Shown: one piece after another, positions 23,687 to 36,161 of the stretch | Layout of the letters: every line of letters begins with the position of its first letter | How positions within the stretch are numbered: the first letter of the stretch is position 1 | Source: Epiperipatus broadwayi | Taxonomy: Eukaryota > Onychophora > Udeonychophora > Euonychophora > Peripatidae | Length of the DNA stretch: 64,000 nucleotides | Direction of reading: 5' to 3' | Assembly (NCBI GenBank): GCA_028023455.1 | Contig: JAQFVV010012508.1 | Span: 1,113,877 to 1,177,876, forward strand | Translations under genes and position numbers: made by a program | The notes under the pieces: model-generated | Database searches by the model: none | Seen by the model: only the letters and a program-made list of their open reading frames with translations | What the model was told of the DNA's origin: nothing

Positions 23687-24459
23687 TCATTAGGATTTAG
23701 ATTATTTTCCTAGGCAATTCAGATTAAAAGAATGTTGGCAATGAAACGTATAACAACTATCAATAAATTGTGATGTCATTGGATGTAGTTACATTAAAGA
23801 AACACCTTATCGAATACATGTAATGACAATGTCTATTAAGATGTTATTAAAGTAATTAGACCTAAGCAGCATAATAAACAATTTAACAAATGAAAAATAT
23901 GCATTATATACCTTATAAAAAGGATTGTCCATTATTATAAAATTAGCTGTTAAACGGGAAACAATAGTAATTATAAAAAAAAAAAATTAGATAAATACCA
24001 CTCATACTTTTAAATAACAAGAATTTATATGAACCTGTAACACAAGCCTCATAAATAAATTATTTCAAAATATACTTTCTAGTGTGAAAGATATGAAGAC
24101 AAGCATCCTCCTTCGCAAGGATAAATAGTTTTTTTTTTTTTTTTACTATCAATCAAAAATCATTCTAGTACATTTTATATTCTATCCAAAATTTATAAAC
24201 CATGAAGTTCTGGCAGGCTTATAGTATCAAGCATTGATTGTCCTACAAAAAAATGTTTCAACATTTGTTTATAGCATTATACAATGTGAAAATTTTTTTA
24301 GTTACTGTATATCTTTTTGTTAATAATTATTTTTCTTAATTATTATTACAATTTTGAAATTATTACTATTTATGATTTGATTCTTACATTATAAACTTGA
24401 TTTGAAAAGTTAGTGGTAATAATTTAAAATACAATTTATACAACTACAAATACTGGGGC

Positions 24460-25015
24460 CAGATTATGGATGAAATTAATCATAGAATATAAACTTCATT
24501 GAAATGTTTTGGATAGAAATAACATAATATTAAAAAGAAATATAATTATGTGTTTGAAAAGGAAGATTTTTTAATAAATGGGTTTTACCAGTTCTTACTT
24601 AGGGATCTAAGTTTTGGATGCTTAACAAAAGAGCAATACAGAGACTTCAGATCCTTCAAAGATGTATGGAGAGATGCATGTTAAGAGTAACAAGAAGAGA
24701 TTAAAAATGCAATACATGTGTAAGAGAACAAACTGACATCAATGAAAGAATTAAGAGTGAAATGGAGTTGGGCGGGTCATATTTCTAGAAGAGAGATAAT
24801 AGATGAGTAGTTTAAATTTTTAAACTGGATTCCAAGAGATTGTAAAAGACCTAAAAAAAGACCGCATGTAAGATGGATGGAAGAAATAAGAATGTGCTGG
24901 TGTGATGTAGAGATGAGAAGCTAGAGATTGGAGAAGATGGGTTGAATTTGGTGAGATCTTCATCCTGCAGTGTGGATCGATCGACAGTGATTGAAAATGA
25001 TGATAATGATGATTA
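24460..25015 (+). mobile_element. RTE-type LINE 3' end
   Basis: Reads like the 61-kb copy: MDEINHRI, a CLKRK block, ILTYGSETW-like and RRAIQRLQ, then KWSWAGHI-like, NWIPRDCKRPKKRPHVRWMEEI and the stop, followed by a gatgataatgatgat tail. These are the C-terminal blocks of RTE endonuclease-reverse transcriptases. Frameshifts and stops show it is dead and 5' truncated. Confidence 0.82.
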
Positions 25016-25049
25016 TAAGGGAATTTAATTTCTTACAAAAGTACATATG

Positions 25050-25196
25050 ACCATTAAAACACCATAGGGTCACCATTTCCTATGCGTACACAAGCTGTTA
25101 ATACAGTAGCAAAGTCACCATACAAACCTTGCATTCATTGATTACCAAGGTTTGCACTAGGTGGCACTATTGTATGGAGAGTTTGCTACTGTATTA
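25050..25196. mobile_element. Short family A2 foldback
   Basis: Inverted tips (cagtagcaaagtcaccatac and its inverse) around a small centre. Flanks AAAAGTACATATG (25037-25049) and AAAAGTATATATG (25197-25209) match at 12 of 13. No ribozyme retained. Confidence 0.75.
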
Positions 25197-25209
25197 AAAG
25201 TATATATGC

Positions 25210-25441
25210 AATGCCCAAAACGATTGGTAATGGAAAAATGTAATAATCAGCAATAATTATGGGTGAATGGAAGAAAGGCGATTTATATTATTAAGTTAAT
25301 TATTGGCTTGATAGCATATAATAATTATTATATCTGATTTTCATAAATGATAAAATCATATTAAAACAGAATATGTTTTAATAAAATTGAAGAGAGGGGG
25401 GGGGGGAAGCAATTTTTCATTTACTCTATATTTCTTTCTTC

Positions 25442-25472
<31 letters not shown>

Positions 25473-26514
25473 CATTCACAAACGATTTGGCATATATTTT
25501 GTTTTCAAATATATACTATTTATTTTCTTTTAAATTTCACAGAAATTTAATCAGCTATCAATCAATAAGATGAGTTGTTAAATAAAAGTTATACTTGCAG
25601 CTCTTCATCTTTGTGATCTCTCGCTTCATCATTAATCTTCCAAGACAGATATGAAGACGAAGTGATGACGAGTTAAGTAGAAGGCAATGAAAAATACCAC
25701 ATGGTGCTTCAAATTAATTGTCATAGCCTAGAGACTATTCCAAGTCAATAAATCTGTTTTCTCAGAAAGTTTAACTATGGATTTACATGTTAAACTATGG
25801 CTACTTTTTAAAATGCATTTGTATAGGAAAAGCTGCATTGGTATTTTGAATTTTAAACATTTTTTTTTTTTTATCCTTTCGCTTCAGGGTGAGTTTTTCA
25901 CGAAAAGGACAGTTGTCAAATATTTATTTAACAATGAAATAAAGCTGACTAAATGATGATGAAGTAACAAAAAAAAAAAAAGAATTTAAGCTGCTAAACA
26001 TACTTTCAATAATAAAACAAAAACTAATATACGTTCAGTGCAATACGGAATGTTAATGATTTGTTTTGAAAGTAGCTTTAAAAGGAACAGAAATTTTAAT
26101 TAAATTAATAAAAAAAAGGAATGGACATCTTTTGAGATGTAAATCTGGAAATAAACAGACTGATGAATTAAAACGCTAATACGAAACAAAATTATTACGC
26201 GAGAGAAAAAAAAACACCAAAAAGGTTTTTTAAAAACAAACAAAAAAAAAGATGGCGAATGAATTGAATGTTTTTTAGATAAATAGAGGCATTTTACGGA
26301 AAAATCAGAATGAATTAAATAAATGAGTAAAATATATATATTTTTTAAAAAGCACTATTAAAAGATAAATAGAGCAAAACGAATGTGAATATATATTTAA
26401 ATACAATTTGAGCTGTTACCATATATTATTCGTGAAATCACGTGACATTCAACGTACTAAAATAACAAGGGAGTTGTTTAGCAGTTTCGTTTAACTAACC
26501 AAACTAATATTGAA
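25210..26514. other. Unassigned AT-rich DNA with homopolymer tracts
   Basis: Contains a G tract near 25396-25407 and a T-run followed by an A-run at about 25442-25472. No gene or mobile element ends recognised. Confidence 0.5.
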
Positions 26515-26518
26515 AATT

Positions 26519-26575
26519 GCAGACGGTTGTGGGTTCGCATCCCGGCCGATGCCATGACATATGAAAAAAAAATGA
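26519..26575 (+). mobile_element. 5'-truncated SINE copy
   Basis: Only the last half remains: gcagacggttgtgggttcgc, the B box, ccggccgatgccatgacatatg and an A tail. It is the same family as at 12545 and 27740. Confidence 0.8.
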
Positions 26576-27530
26576 TCGAAAAACTATAAACGTTCTCATT
26601 GCTGCAGTGAACGAACGAAGTGAGCCAGCATTATGTCGTTACCAGTAGACATTTCTCACAGCATTATGATTATTAAAAACTATACATATAATTACAGTTA
26701 AGTAGATTATATTATTCTTTTGCCCTATGATTCTGGCGAGAAGTCGTCAAAAGTTAGCTTAGAATATATATATATGGTTTAAAAATACCCTTTCATAGTG
26801 GCTTGGCTCAGCTCAAGTTTTTGAAGTATTAAATAGATTATCTAATCTAAATAACTGTCTAATTTCTTATAATTAAATATTTGCACTGCTAAAGTTATAC
26901 ATATTTATTACATCTTTAATCAAACATGTGTTACCGCACTACATGATTCAACAAATGAATTTACTTCTTAAAGAAGTCAGAAATAATGATTAAAACCTTT
27001 TACACTATTTTAATTTATTAGAAATATTTTAACTATGCAGATGGTCCTATACGTTCAAAAAAGATGTGTTCCACGACTTTCACATCGATTGCTTTTACTT
27101 AAAATTAAAAAATCAGATGTATTAATCTTTAAACAGGTTTAAAGTTTATATATGTGCTAGAGATAATCTCTAGTTTAGAAAATGATAAGTAATAATCATT
27201 ATTGTATTTATCTGAGGTGGATGGTGTCAAAGTTGTGAGTAGAGAGAATTTGACAATGGTAAATAAAAATTAACTTTCACGTAAATAAAATTGTCTTTTT
27301 GGAAGTTTGCTTACTATTTTGCCAAGATGCAAAAATATATGAAAATATTTTTGAACAAATGAAAATAAGCATTATAATATACCACAATAGATATTCAAAT
27401 AAAACAAGACACACAAACAATGAAAGCTGTATTGACTCAGATATCCCGGTTTTTAAATTATTTGCACTGAAAATAATTATGTAAATTAAGATGTTTAATA
27501 TGTAGGATTTATGTAAATAAGGAGGAGTTG

Positions 27531-27615
27531 TACAAACACTTTAATAAAGAACACACGTTAGTAGATAACACAGGTTAGTACATACTAATATGTGTTATCT
27601 ACTAATGTATGTTAT
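27531..27615. repeat. Small palindrome related to family D tip
   Basis: Arms of about 33 bp containing agtagataacacaggttagta and its inverse. The words resemble the family D 3' region near 40220-40285. Confidence 0.5.
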
Positions 27616-27737
27616 ATATAAATATATAGTATATATACTTGACTATGCAATTAGAGAGTATTTGAATTCGGACTGTCAAGTTCCTTTAGTCGATCACTAA
27701 AGGAAGCTTGAAAATCTGTGCAAAAATATATAAAAAT

Positions 27738-27850
27738 AGTCAAGCATTGGTAGCTGAGAGGTCAGCACAGCTGCCTTGCAAGCAAGCAATTGCTTGCAGA
27801 CAGTTGTTACGGGTTCACCTCCCGGCCGATGCTTTGACATATGGAAAAAA
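27738..27850 (+). mobile_element. tRNA-derived SINE
   Basis: Starts gtcaagcattggtagctgag, has a GCAAGCAATTGCTTGC hairpin in the anticodon/variable region, the B box gggttcacctcc, and ends ccgatgctttgacatatgg with an A tail. GCATTGG and CCGATGC pair as an acceptor stem. The flanks aaaaatatataaaaata and aaaaaaatatgaaaata look like a drifted target duplication. It lies inside the second copy of a local duplication. Confidence 0.85.
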
Positions 27851-28364
27851 AATATGAAAATATTTTTGAACAATATACTACAAAAGATATTCAAATAAAA
27901 CAAGACGCCCAAACAATAAAAGCTGTATTGACTTGGATATCCCACTTTTTAAATTATTTGCACTGAAAATAATTATGTGAATTTGGATTTTTATATGTAG
28001 GATTTATGTAAGTAGAAAGCAGCTGTTTAACCCATTTCCATACCATATGCACCATGTTGAATATTTATGCCTTGATAAAAAAATGCAATTTTCACCATAA
28101 CTTGTTTGCATAGTGCTAAAAGTAGAATATTATATGTTTCATAAAGCTAGCATAAAAACAATAAAGCTGAAAAATATAATTATTATAAAATGTAAAAAAA
28201 AAAATTAATTTAAACATTTTAAAATATTTATAAAATTTGAATTTATTCACAAATTGTAGATTTTGATATAAAAGTTTTAAACTAGGAATTTTCTTATGTT
28301 CAGAAATTCATGATAAAATCTGATGAGAATGATATATAATAGTAGTCATTTCTTATTTGAACGT

Positions 28365-28700
28365 TCCACCATCAGATTTTCAATGAAATGGAAGGCTGAA
28401 GAGTTGTGAGTTGGAATAGTTTGAAGCCTGTCCATTAAAGTATGAAAATTGGCTATTTTAATATAAAGCTGAGCACTGATATATATATATGTGTGTGAGG
28501 ATAGTAATCTAGACCAACTTATGATTGCTGGTTTAGCATGAAATACGGATATTGGTGATTATTTAACTTTTCAACATGTGTGTGATCAGGTGGGTCAGCA
28601 ATATGAGATGGCACTGAGAGTAGTGGGTTGTGTGAAAGTCTGAGTTCGAATCCCGCATATATTACATATATTAATACAGGTTTAAGCCTGTACAATGTAT
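28365..28700 (+). mobile_element. Family B copy, plus strand
   Basis: A diverged partial monomer of the 475-bp family: gttccaccatcagattttca at the left, the ribozyme region, and the B-box-like gagttcgaatcccgc near 28650. It ends in aatacaggtttaagcctgtac. Confidence 0.8.
28513..28556 (+). ncRNA. Hammerhead ribozyme, family B (mutated)
   Basis: The first box reads CTTATGA (G5 changed to T) and stem III ATACGGAT no longer fully pairs. Stem I ACCAA/TTGGT and stem II are kept. Probably inactive. Confidence 0.75.
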
Positions 28701-30460
28701 TAATTTATGTGATAATAGCAATTTCTGATTTCATTTTTAAGCCAAGATTTATCTATGAAAATCTTTCCTTTATAACAAAAAAAAAATTTGAGATTTAGTA
28801 CTAATTTGTTTTCAAGTCTTTATTTAAGAATACTTTAATAAATTATAATTTGGAAATGCTAATATATTGTAAAGGGATTGGGGTAGGAAGGCGGAGTGGA
28901 AAAAGTGAACTGGGTGAAGGAAAATTATCATCACTCCAAAGTCAACATAAATTAATATCTCAAATAAAATGATTTAATATAAAATTTACAAGAAGTATAA
29001 TATTTTATAAGAGCATGAGATTAGAGGATCTCTGAGATCATTGAGAGATCAGCCAGCTACTAAAAGCATAATTACCATCAGCCAGCATTATAAAGTAAGT
29101 AATACCAAAACAACCATTCATTGTCATGAATGATCCACAATAAAATATAACAAGTATAAATCAATACAGTAAATCAACAGTCCATCTTGTGGCTGGATTT
29201 GAACTATAAAAAATATAAATCAACAGTCAACCTTGTGACTGGATAGGAAATGGGTCTTCTGTAGACCAGGCTAACTATTGATCCTTTGCCATCTTGGGTA
29301 ATTATTTAAACATAACTTGGATGCACCAGCTTAGTGCCCATCCATTAAAATACACAATAATCAGAAATCAAAACAATAATGTTGGGACATTTAAAACATC
29401 CTGATCATCATCAATGTTCAGGCCACTTGTAATGGCCAACTATAAACTTAAATTTCTAATAAGACTAAACTAAAATAAAATATAGTGCATAGGCTTTAAA
29501 GAGTATTCTCTTTTGCGCCACCCAGGATGATGATTGATCATCTCTGGATGCCCAAAAGCACTAAATACCCATCCCCATTTATATATTCATCCCATGCACG
29601 AATCTAGCTCAGAGAATACAAGCTCAATTACTGCATGTGACCAAGAGATGATGAAATACAATTTTTAACAACTGAATACAAGTTTATTAATAAAAATATA
29701 TATATATATATTAAAATCTGCAGAATCAGGCTTCTGATTTTGAATATTATACAAATATGCACAACTAAAGTTATTACATTGATTTACAATAATTACTATT
29801 AAATATTAATTCTTATTAATTACTATTCAAATTGTTACATTGATTTATATATGTGTGCACATAGATGCGTGATTTCTAATACACAACTAATATATTAACA
29901 CAAATTCACTTTTCTCAAAATAATAAATGACATAAATTTTTACCTAAATGGGTTTTGATATATAAATATGTGCACAGAGTGCAGTACATTTGAGAAATGG
30001 ACATATTTGAATGTTTATACAATAAATGATTAAAATTTTACATATGAGGATGCGTGTATATATGCACAATGACTTTTACCTATTTCAACTTGTTACAATA
30101 TTATATTTTTCATAATTAATTCAATATTCAAAGTACATAGAATCATGTTGCTTAATTCTTTCATAAAGTTTAACTTCTTTTTTTTTTTTTTTACTTTTTG
30201 ATTTTAATTCAAACAAAATTATGCTTGCATTTAGGTTATATATTCTTCTTTTAATGTCTTTTTTTTTTTTTTTTTTTTTAGGAATTAACAAAACAATTTC
30301 TTCAAAAATAAATATCAAATCGTCTTTCTTTTAGACATCTGACTCAAAAAAATTATTTATTTGTTTTGCTTTTAGTTGTTAATTTATAATTTTAAAAGCA
30401 GTTTTAAGAAATATTAAAATAAAATGACTCACTGTATATACACGTGACGTATTTATCTGT
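28701..30460. other. Unassigned; a less AT-rich repeat-like block at 28980-29650
   Basis: The block 28980-29650 has moderate complexity (for example aacagtccatcttgtggctgg near 29177 and a similar word near 29226) and may be an old retroelement, but I see no frame or ends. The rest is AT-rich with T-runs at 30179-30192 and 30260-30279. Confidence 0.4.
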
Positions 30461-30950
30461 GGTTCCCTGCGTTTATAGATAAACAGCAGCATACATACAC
30501 CAATTTCTTCAGCTTTCTCTTGGTAAGCTTGGTTTTTGGCCCATCAGAAAATATAATTTTGGGCTTGTTGTCATCATCAGGGAAAAGTATTCAAGTAATT
30601 TTTTGGCATACCATGAGCTTCCGGTTCCCTGCGTTTATAGACAAACAGCAGCATACATACACCAATTTCTTCAGCTTTCTCTTGGTAAGCTTGGTTTTTG
30701 GCCCATCAGAAAAATATAATTTTGGGCTTGTTGTCATCATCAGGGAAAAGTATTCAAGTAATTTTTTGGCATACCATGAGCTTCCGGTTCCCTGCGTTTA
30801 TAGACAAACAGCAGCATACATACACCAATTTCTTCAGCTTTCTCTTGGTAAGCTTGGTTTTTGGCCCATCAGAAAATATAATTTTGGGCTTGTTGTCATC
30901 ATCAGGGAAAAGTATTCAAGTAATTTTTTGGCATACCATGAGCTTCCTTT
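30461..30950 (+). repeat. Tandem repeat, 162-163 bp x 3
   Basis: The word ggttccctgcg starts at 30461, 30623 and 30786. The three units are almost identical; a one-base length difference shifts the frame. Open frames of 101-154 codons crossing the units are a by-product of a 162-bp (54-codon) period and show no known domain. Confidence 0.88.
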
Positions 30951-32259
30951 TGTATTCCAAGCAATGGTCAAGCATCTTCTATAGAACATATTTAAACAGC
31001 TAGTTGATCCACTTGATGTGACCCTAGCCTCATGAATTAAAACTCTGCAGTAAACTATATGGCAGCTATGGGATTGTACTCCTTTAGATCTTCATAGGAG
31101 CTCTGTGTAACTCTGCTAGCTATTTTGCCCTCATTTTTTTTCAGATTATTGATTCAGAAGTGACCCAGCTTCAAGTAAATCAAAACTCCTGTGAAGGAAA
31201 ATAGTAGCAGCTCCTGGGTCTACTGTCCTCTAAATCAGTTCATGGTAGTTATTCTGCCAACTCTACGGTCAGCTAAAACCAACTGCTGCAAACTTCAACA
31301 AGCTGCAACAAAATATTGTAACCAACTTTTCAGCTGACTCGTTCTTACAAAAACTACTAACCAAACTGTTCTCTTCAAAAATCATTATCCAGACTGCAGC
31401 TGATATTTTTATCAGTTCTTTTATAAAATCATCTGAGGTGATAACATCTTGATTGAAAACAAAGTTTTCTTTTTCTCTCTCTAATCCTTTGGAATCTACA
31501 TACATGTTTTAATTAATTAAAAAATTTCAAAAACAAGTATGGTGTTTTTACATTTCAAAATCAGAATAATAATAATACAATATCAATAATTATGTGCTTT
31601 TAACACTTGTTAGAGAAGTTATATTTATTAATAATTTATTTAATGTTTAGCGCTTTCAAAGCTCCATGGCTTCATACTCATAGCTGTGTGCAGTTGATAG
31701 TGATGAGGGGGTGTATTCAGACCTTTTAAGAGTTTAATTTATAAAACAATTTTTATTTTAAACCAGAGTTATTATTTATTTATTTTTTTATTTCAGTGAA
31801 TGTCGAAAATATCTACTACAATTTTTGTCTGTGTTTATTACTACTTTATCTTTCAACTTTATAAATATTTATGCACACACCCTATATTATTGTGTTATAT
31901 AATCCAACTGGTTACAAAATATTACTAACTGCACATGGGCAATTTATGCACATATGCATGTGTGCATGCACACATATATATATGCACAAACATTTATAGT
32001 CTGAAAACATATTTATAGGATAAACAACTTTTTAATCAGTCTTGTCTTTTAAAGTCATTAATCTTGTGTTTAGATTTGTAGAGGTCCCTACTGTCGCATT
32101 TTAGGCACATAGCCTTAAGGTTATAGCCTTAATATAAATTACTTACGTAATAAGTATGTGCTTTACAAATTATTAATTACAAATTTGATTTATATATAGT
32201 AACAAGTTATTTTGCTTTTTGAAGAACAAATTTGAAATAATTTAACAAGACATTTCAGT
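30951..32259. other. Unassigned DNA
   Basis: No recognised element. The part at 31000-31500 is less AT-rich, with a 78-codon minus frame at 31269-31505 that has no recognisable motif. Confidence 0.4.
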
Positions 32260-32272
32260 ATAATGCAAATTA

Positions 32273-32523
32273 TCACATGATCACCATTTCTTATGCTTCC
32301 TCATAACTGTTATTAACAGGCAAAACTCTCCACTCAGTAGTGACTCTCAGTGCAAGCCAGAGTAATCAATGGATGTCTGAAGTCTTGTGCATAAAATCCC
32401 TATCTAGTGCCTATTCATCCAATATCCCCAGACTAGATAGGGATTTTATGCACAAGCCTTCTGGCATCCATTGATTACTCTGGTTTGTACTGAGTGGCAC
32501 TACTGTATGGATGTTTTAATAAC
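32273..32523. mobile_element. Family A foldback, ribozyme cut at the dimer junction
   Basis: Exact 13-bp repeats ATAATGCAAATTA at 32260-32272 and 32524-32536 flank it. The left minus copy stops at or within a few bases of the hammerhead cleavage site (junction at about 32439-32445, ccccagactag), where the plus copy begins. Confidence 0.85.
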
Positions 32524-33436
32524 ATAATGCAAATTAATATTAAAATATATATAATAATTAATATCTGTACTTATCCTGAAATTTAATCTATCATTTTTTC
32601 TAAAATGTCCAATTCATATAAATTCCCTACTGTTTCATTTTCTCTATATATTTTTTAAAACTATTGTAAAAAAAAATTGATCTAAAAAAATATGATTTAC
32701 TATCTCCCAGCTTTGCCATCTTCATGGAAATTTAATTTTCTACTAGATGAATTGTTATAGGCATGCACAATACAAAGTATTTTAGTTGCATTTAATATTA
32801 AAAATTCTATTCTCCGTGTTTTTATTCGTGCATGAAAAACATAATACTATGAACCAAATAACTAAATTTATAATAAAAAACTAATGAATATATATATATA
32901 TGCAACATTTAAATGAATACGTAATATAATATGAATTTACACACATGGTGTTGGCATTCACACAGGAAGCATGCAACAAAGTATTAATTTAATCTGATTT
33001 GACATTTTTCAAATATACAAATGCATGTGATATATATCAGATAAAGAATTTTCTTCCTGCCAAGATAGCAAAAATGGCATGCTTTAAAATATAATGGTTT
33101 TATTTTAAAAACCTTTTTTTAAAAAAAGAAAAGAGAAAGAACTGACCATATTGCAATAGCAAAAGAAGGCACTGGTAGATACTACCAGGATGTGTAATAG
33201 CCATTAATTATTATATTTTTAAAAATGTTTATAATTAAATTTTTTCATAAATTATATAAAAGGTATCCATCCCTCTAGAACAGGGTTTGGCAAACTTTTC
33301 ATTATGAAGAGCCATTTAGTTTAAATCTCAAACTAAAACAGGCAAAACTCATTATACGTATTGCCCTCACAGCAAGCTAGAGTAACCAATGGATGCCAGA
33401 AGGCTTGTGCATAAAATCCTCATCTAGTGCCTACTC

Positions 33437-33495
33437 ATCCAATATCCCCAGACTAGTTTCTGGCTTGTGGCCTTCGTCAGTGAGAAGCGTTGGAT
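33437..33495 (-). ncRNA. Hammerhead ribozyme, family A (intact core)
   Basis: CUGACGA, stem II GGC/GCC, GAAA, ACUAGU and GUC are present on the minus strand. Inner stem I UUCUCA/UGGGGA pairs with two G-U pairs; outer AUCCAA/UUGGAU is perfect. Confidence 0.87.
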
Positions 33496-33971
33496 CTGAG
33501 AGCACTGCACCTGGATCTTAGGATCTGATACAACCCTCCAGCAGCAACCTTTTTATCTCTACTTAACTACAAAATTATGAGTCTTAAATTGAAAACACCT
33601 TAATATTTTCAATCCAAGCTCATTAGCTTATATAGTCATATAGGTCTAAACTCAGTTCAGTACCCATACATTTTGGTATCTTTAAAGAAGTGGTGATCAA
33701 AAGAAGTGGTGATCATGTGATGTTTATTGGCTTAAAACCAATCCTGCCTAATAGGATAGTGGTGGCTATGTTTATTAAAGAACCAAAGATACCAAAATGT
33801 ATGGGTACTGAACTGTATTAGGACCTACATGACTATATAAGCTAACAAGCTTGGAGTGAAAATATTAAGGTGTTTTCAATTTAAGACTCATAGTTTTGTA
33901 GTTAAGTAGAGATAAAAGGTGGCTACTGGAGGGTTGCATTAGATCCTAATATCTAGGTGCAGTGCTCTCAG

Positions 33972-34030
33972 ATCCAAGGTTCCTCACTGACGAAGGCCAC
34001 AAGCCAGAAACTAGTCTGGGGATATTGGAT
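33972..34030 (+). ncRNA. Hammerhead ribozyme, family A (intact core)
   Basis: Mirror copy of the ribozyme at 33437. CUGACGA, GAAA, ACUAGU and GUC are intact, and both parts of stem I pair. A transcript through both arms would instead fold into one long hairpin. Confidence 0.87.
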
Positions 34031-34632
34031 GAGTAGGCACTAGATGGGGATTTTATGCACAAGCCTTCTGGCATCCACTGATTACTCTAGCTTGCTGTGA
34101 GTGGCAATATGTATAGTTAGTTTATCCTGTTTTAGTAACAGTTATAATGTTCTGATACTTTGTGATAATATTATTTCCACACTTAATTCCAATGATTCGA
34201 CAATTCAATTTATTTCCCTACTGTAGCTAGCGCTCTAATCTCCCTGAACCCACAAAAGAGCTGCAAAGAAAGAGGTGAAAAATAGGTTCATGAAAAATAT
34301 GAATTTCTGAATGGATGTGGATATATTTGAACATTTATTTTAGTAATAGAACATAATAGAATCTGTATACATCTTAACGAAAATAAAAACTCTCTTAAAA
34401 TAAACAAAAAGAAGTACTTTGACAATTTGATTTATTCCACAAATTTCTAATTTAAATATTCATCATATACAATAATTACTATTAACTGAAACACAGGCTT
34501 GTTATATACCTGTGGCTATATATATGCAATATAGGGTATATGAGCACAGACTTTCACACCACCCACCTCTCTCCACTCTATCTAATAACACTGATACACC
34601 TAAACACATATATGCTGAAAAGATAAATAATC

Positions 34633-34676
34633 ACCAATATACGTATTTCATGCTAAACCAGCAATCATCAGTTGGT
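34633..34676 (-). ncRNA. Hammerhead ribozyme, family B, array unit 1
   Basis: Minus strand: stem I ACCAA/UUGGU, CUGAUGA, stem II UGCU-GGUUU-AGCA bordered by a U.U pair, GAAA, self-complementary AUACGUAU as stem III, cleavage after A17 (AUA). An outer helix AAAGAU/AUCUUU beyond an internal loop can extend stem I. Confidence 0.88.
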
Positions 34677-35107
34677 CCAGACTATCATCTTTACACACAT
34701 ATATAGTATAAGTGCTCAGATATATATTAAGATAGACTATCCTCATAGTTTAATGGACAGGCGTCAATCCACTACACACTCCAACTCTTCAACCGTCCAT
34801 CCAATTGAAAATCTGATGATGGAATGCTCAAAGACCACCCTGAGGCCAAGATTATTGTCACATCCATGTTGACCTAAGGTCAATCTGAACCCCACATGTA
34901 CAGGACATAATCCATTTAATACATATGCAAGGATGGGCAGACATCTCTATAATGTAATAACTGAAACACAGGCTTGTTATATACCTGTGGCTATATATAT
35001 GCAATATAGGGTATATGAGCACAGACTTTCACACCACCCACCTCTCTCCACTCTATCTAATAACACTGATACACCTAAACACATATATGCTGAAAAGATA
35101 AATAATC

Positions 35108-35151
35108 ACCAATATACGTATTTCATGCTAAACCAGCAATCATCAGTTGGT
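35108..35151 (-). ncRNA. Hammerhead ribozyme, family B, array unit 2
   Basis: Identical to the unit 1 ribozyme in all core and stem positions, exactly 475 bp away. Confidence 0.88.
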
Positions 35152-35582
35152 CCAGACTATCATCTTTACACACATATATAGTATAAGTGCTCAGATATAT
35201 ATTAAGATAGACTATCCTCATAGTTTAATGGACAGGCGTCAATCCACTACACACTCCAACTCTTCAACCGTCCATCCAATTGAAAATCTGATGATGGAAT
35301 GCTCAAAGACCACCCTGAGGCCAAGATTATTGTCACATCCATGTTGACCTAAGGTCAATCTGAACCCCACATGTACAGGACATAATCCATTTAATACATA
35401 TGCAAGGATGGGCAGACATCTCTATAATGTAATAACTGAAACACAGGCTTGTTATATACCTGTGGCTATATATATGCAATATAGGGTATATGAGCACAGA
35501 CTTTCACACCACCCACCTCTCTCCACTCTATCTAATAACACTGATACACCTAAACACATATATGCTGAAAAGATAAATAATC

Positions 35583-35626
35583 ACCAATATACGTATTTCA
35601 TGCTAAACCAGCAATCATCAGTTGGT
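35583..35626 (-). ncRNA. Hammerhead ribozyme, family B, array unit 3
   Basis: Identical core to units 1 and 2. The RNA from cleavage here to cleavage in unit 2 would be one 475-nt monomer. Confidence 0.88.
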
Positions 35627-36117
35627 CCAGACTATCATATTTACACACATATATAGTATAGTGCTCAGATATATATTAAGATAGACTATCCTCATAGTTT
35701 AATGGACAGGCGTCAATCCACTACACACTCCAACTCTTCAACCGTCCATCCAATTGAAAATCTGATGATGGAATGCTCAAAGACCACCCTGAGGCCGAGA
35801 TTATTGTCACATCCATGTTGACCTAAGGTCAATCTGAACCCCACATGTACAGGACATAATCCATTTAATACATATGCAAGGATGGGCAAACATCTCTATA
35901 ATGTAATAACTGAAACACAGGCTTGTTATATACCTGTGGCTATATATATGTAATATAGGGTATATGAGCACAGACTTTCACACCACCCACCTCTCTCCAC
36001 TCTATCTAATAACACTGATACACCTAAACACATATATGCTGAAAAGATAAATAATCACCAATATACGTATTTCATGCTAAACCAGCAATATATATGTGTG
36101 TAAAGATGATAGTCTGG

Positions 36118-36161
36118 ACCAACTGATGATTGCTGGTTTAGCATGAAATACGTATATTGGT
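36118..36161 (+). ncRNA. Hammerhead ribozyme, family B, plus-strand arm
   Basis: Same sequence as units 1-3 on the opposite strand, just right of the inversion centre. The matching left-hand copy (36057-36089) is cut inside stem II. Confidence 0.88.

Larger units (their letters stand above)
27320..28020 (+). repeat. Diverged direct duplication split by a SINE
   Basis: The block gaaaatatttttgaacaa ... attcaaataaaacaagac ... aaattatttgcactgaaaat lies at 27340-27520 and again at 27854-28015, about 85-90% identical by eye. The second copy is interrupted by the SINE at 27738-27850. A 61-codon open frame in copy one is not kept in copy two. Confidence 0.8.
33342..34148. mobile_element. Family A inverted dimer with two ribozymes
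   Basis: About 400 bp of minus-strand unit (33342-33690) faces a plus-strand unit (33700-34148), with ggtgatca at the turn. Both arms hold a complete hammerhead. The arms are about 95% identical by eye. I could not see a clear target duplication. Confidence 0.85.

Noticed and set aside
25396-25472. G tract and T/A runs as a regulatory or quadruplex element
   Set aside because: A single G run cannot form a quadruplex by itself and the T/A run is ordinary low-complexity DNA.
28980-29650. Possible LTR or DIRS retrotransposon fragment
   Set aside because: Complexity is suggestive, but no termini, primer-binding site, domain or target duplication could be seen.
30520-31003. Protein gene of 101-154 codons across the 162-bp repeats
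   Set aside because: The frame changes between units, no domain is recognisable, and the frame length is explained by the repeat period.
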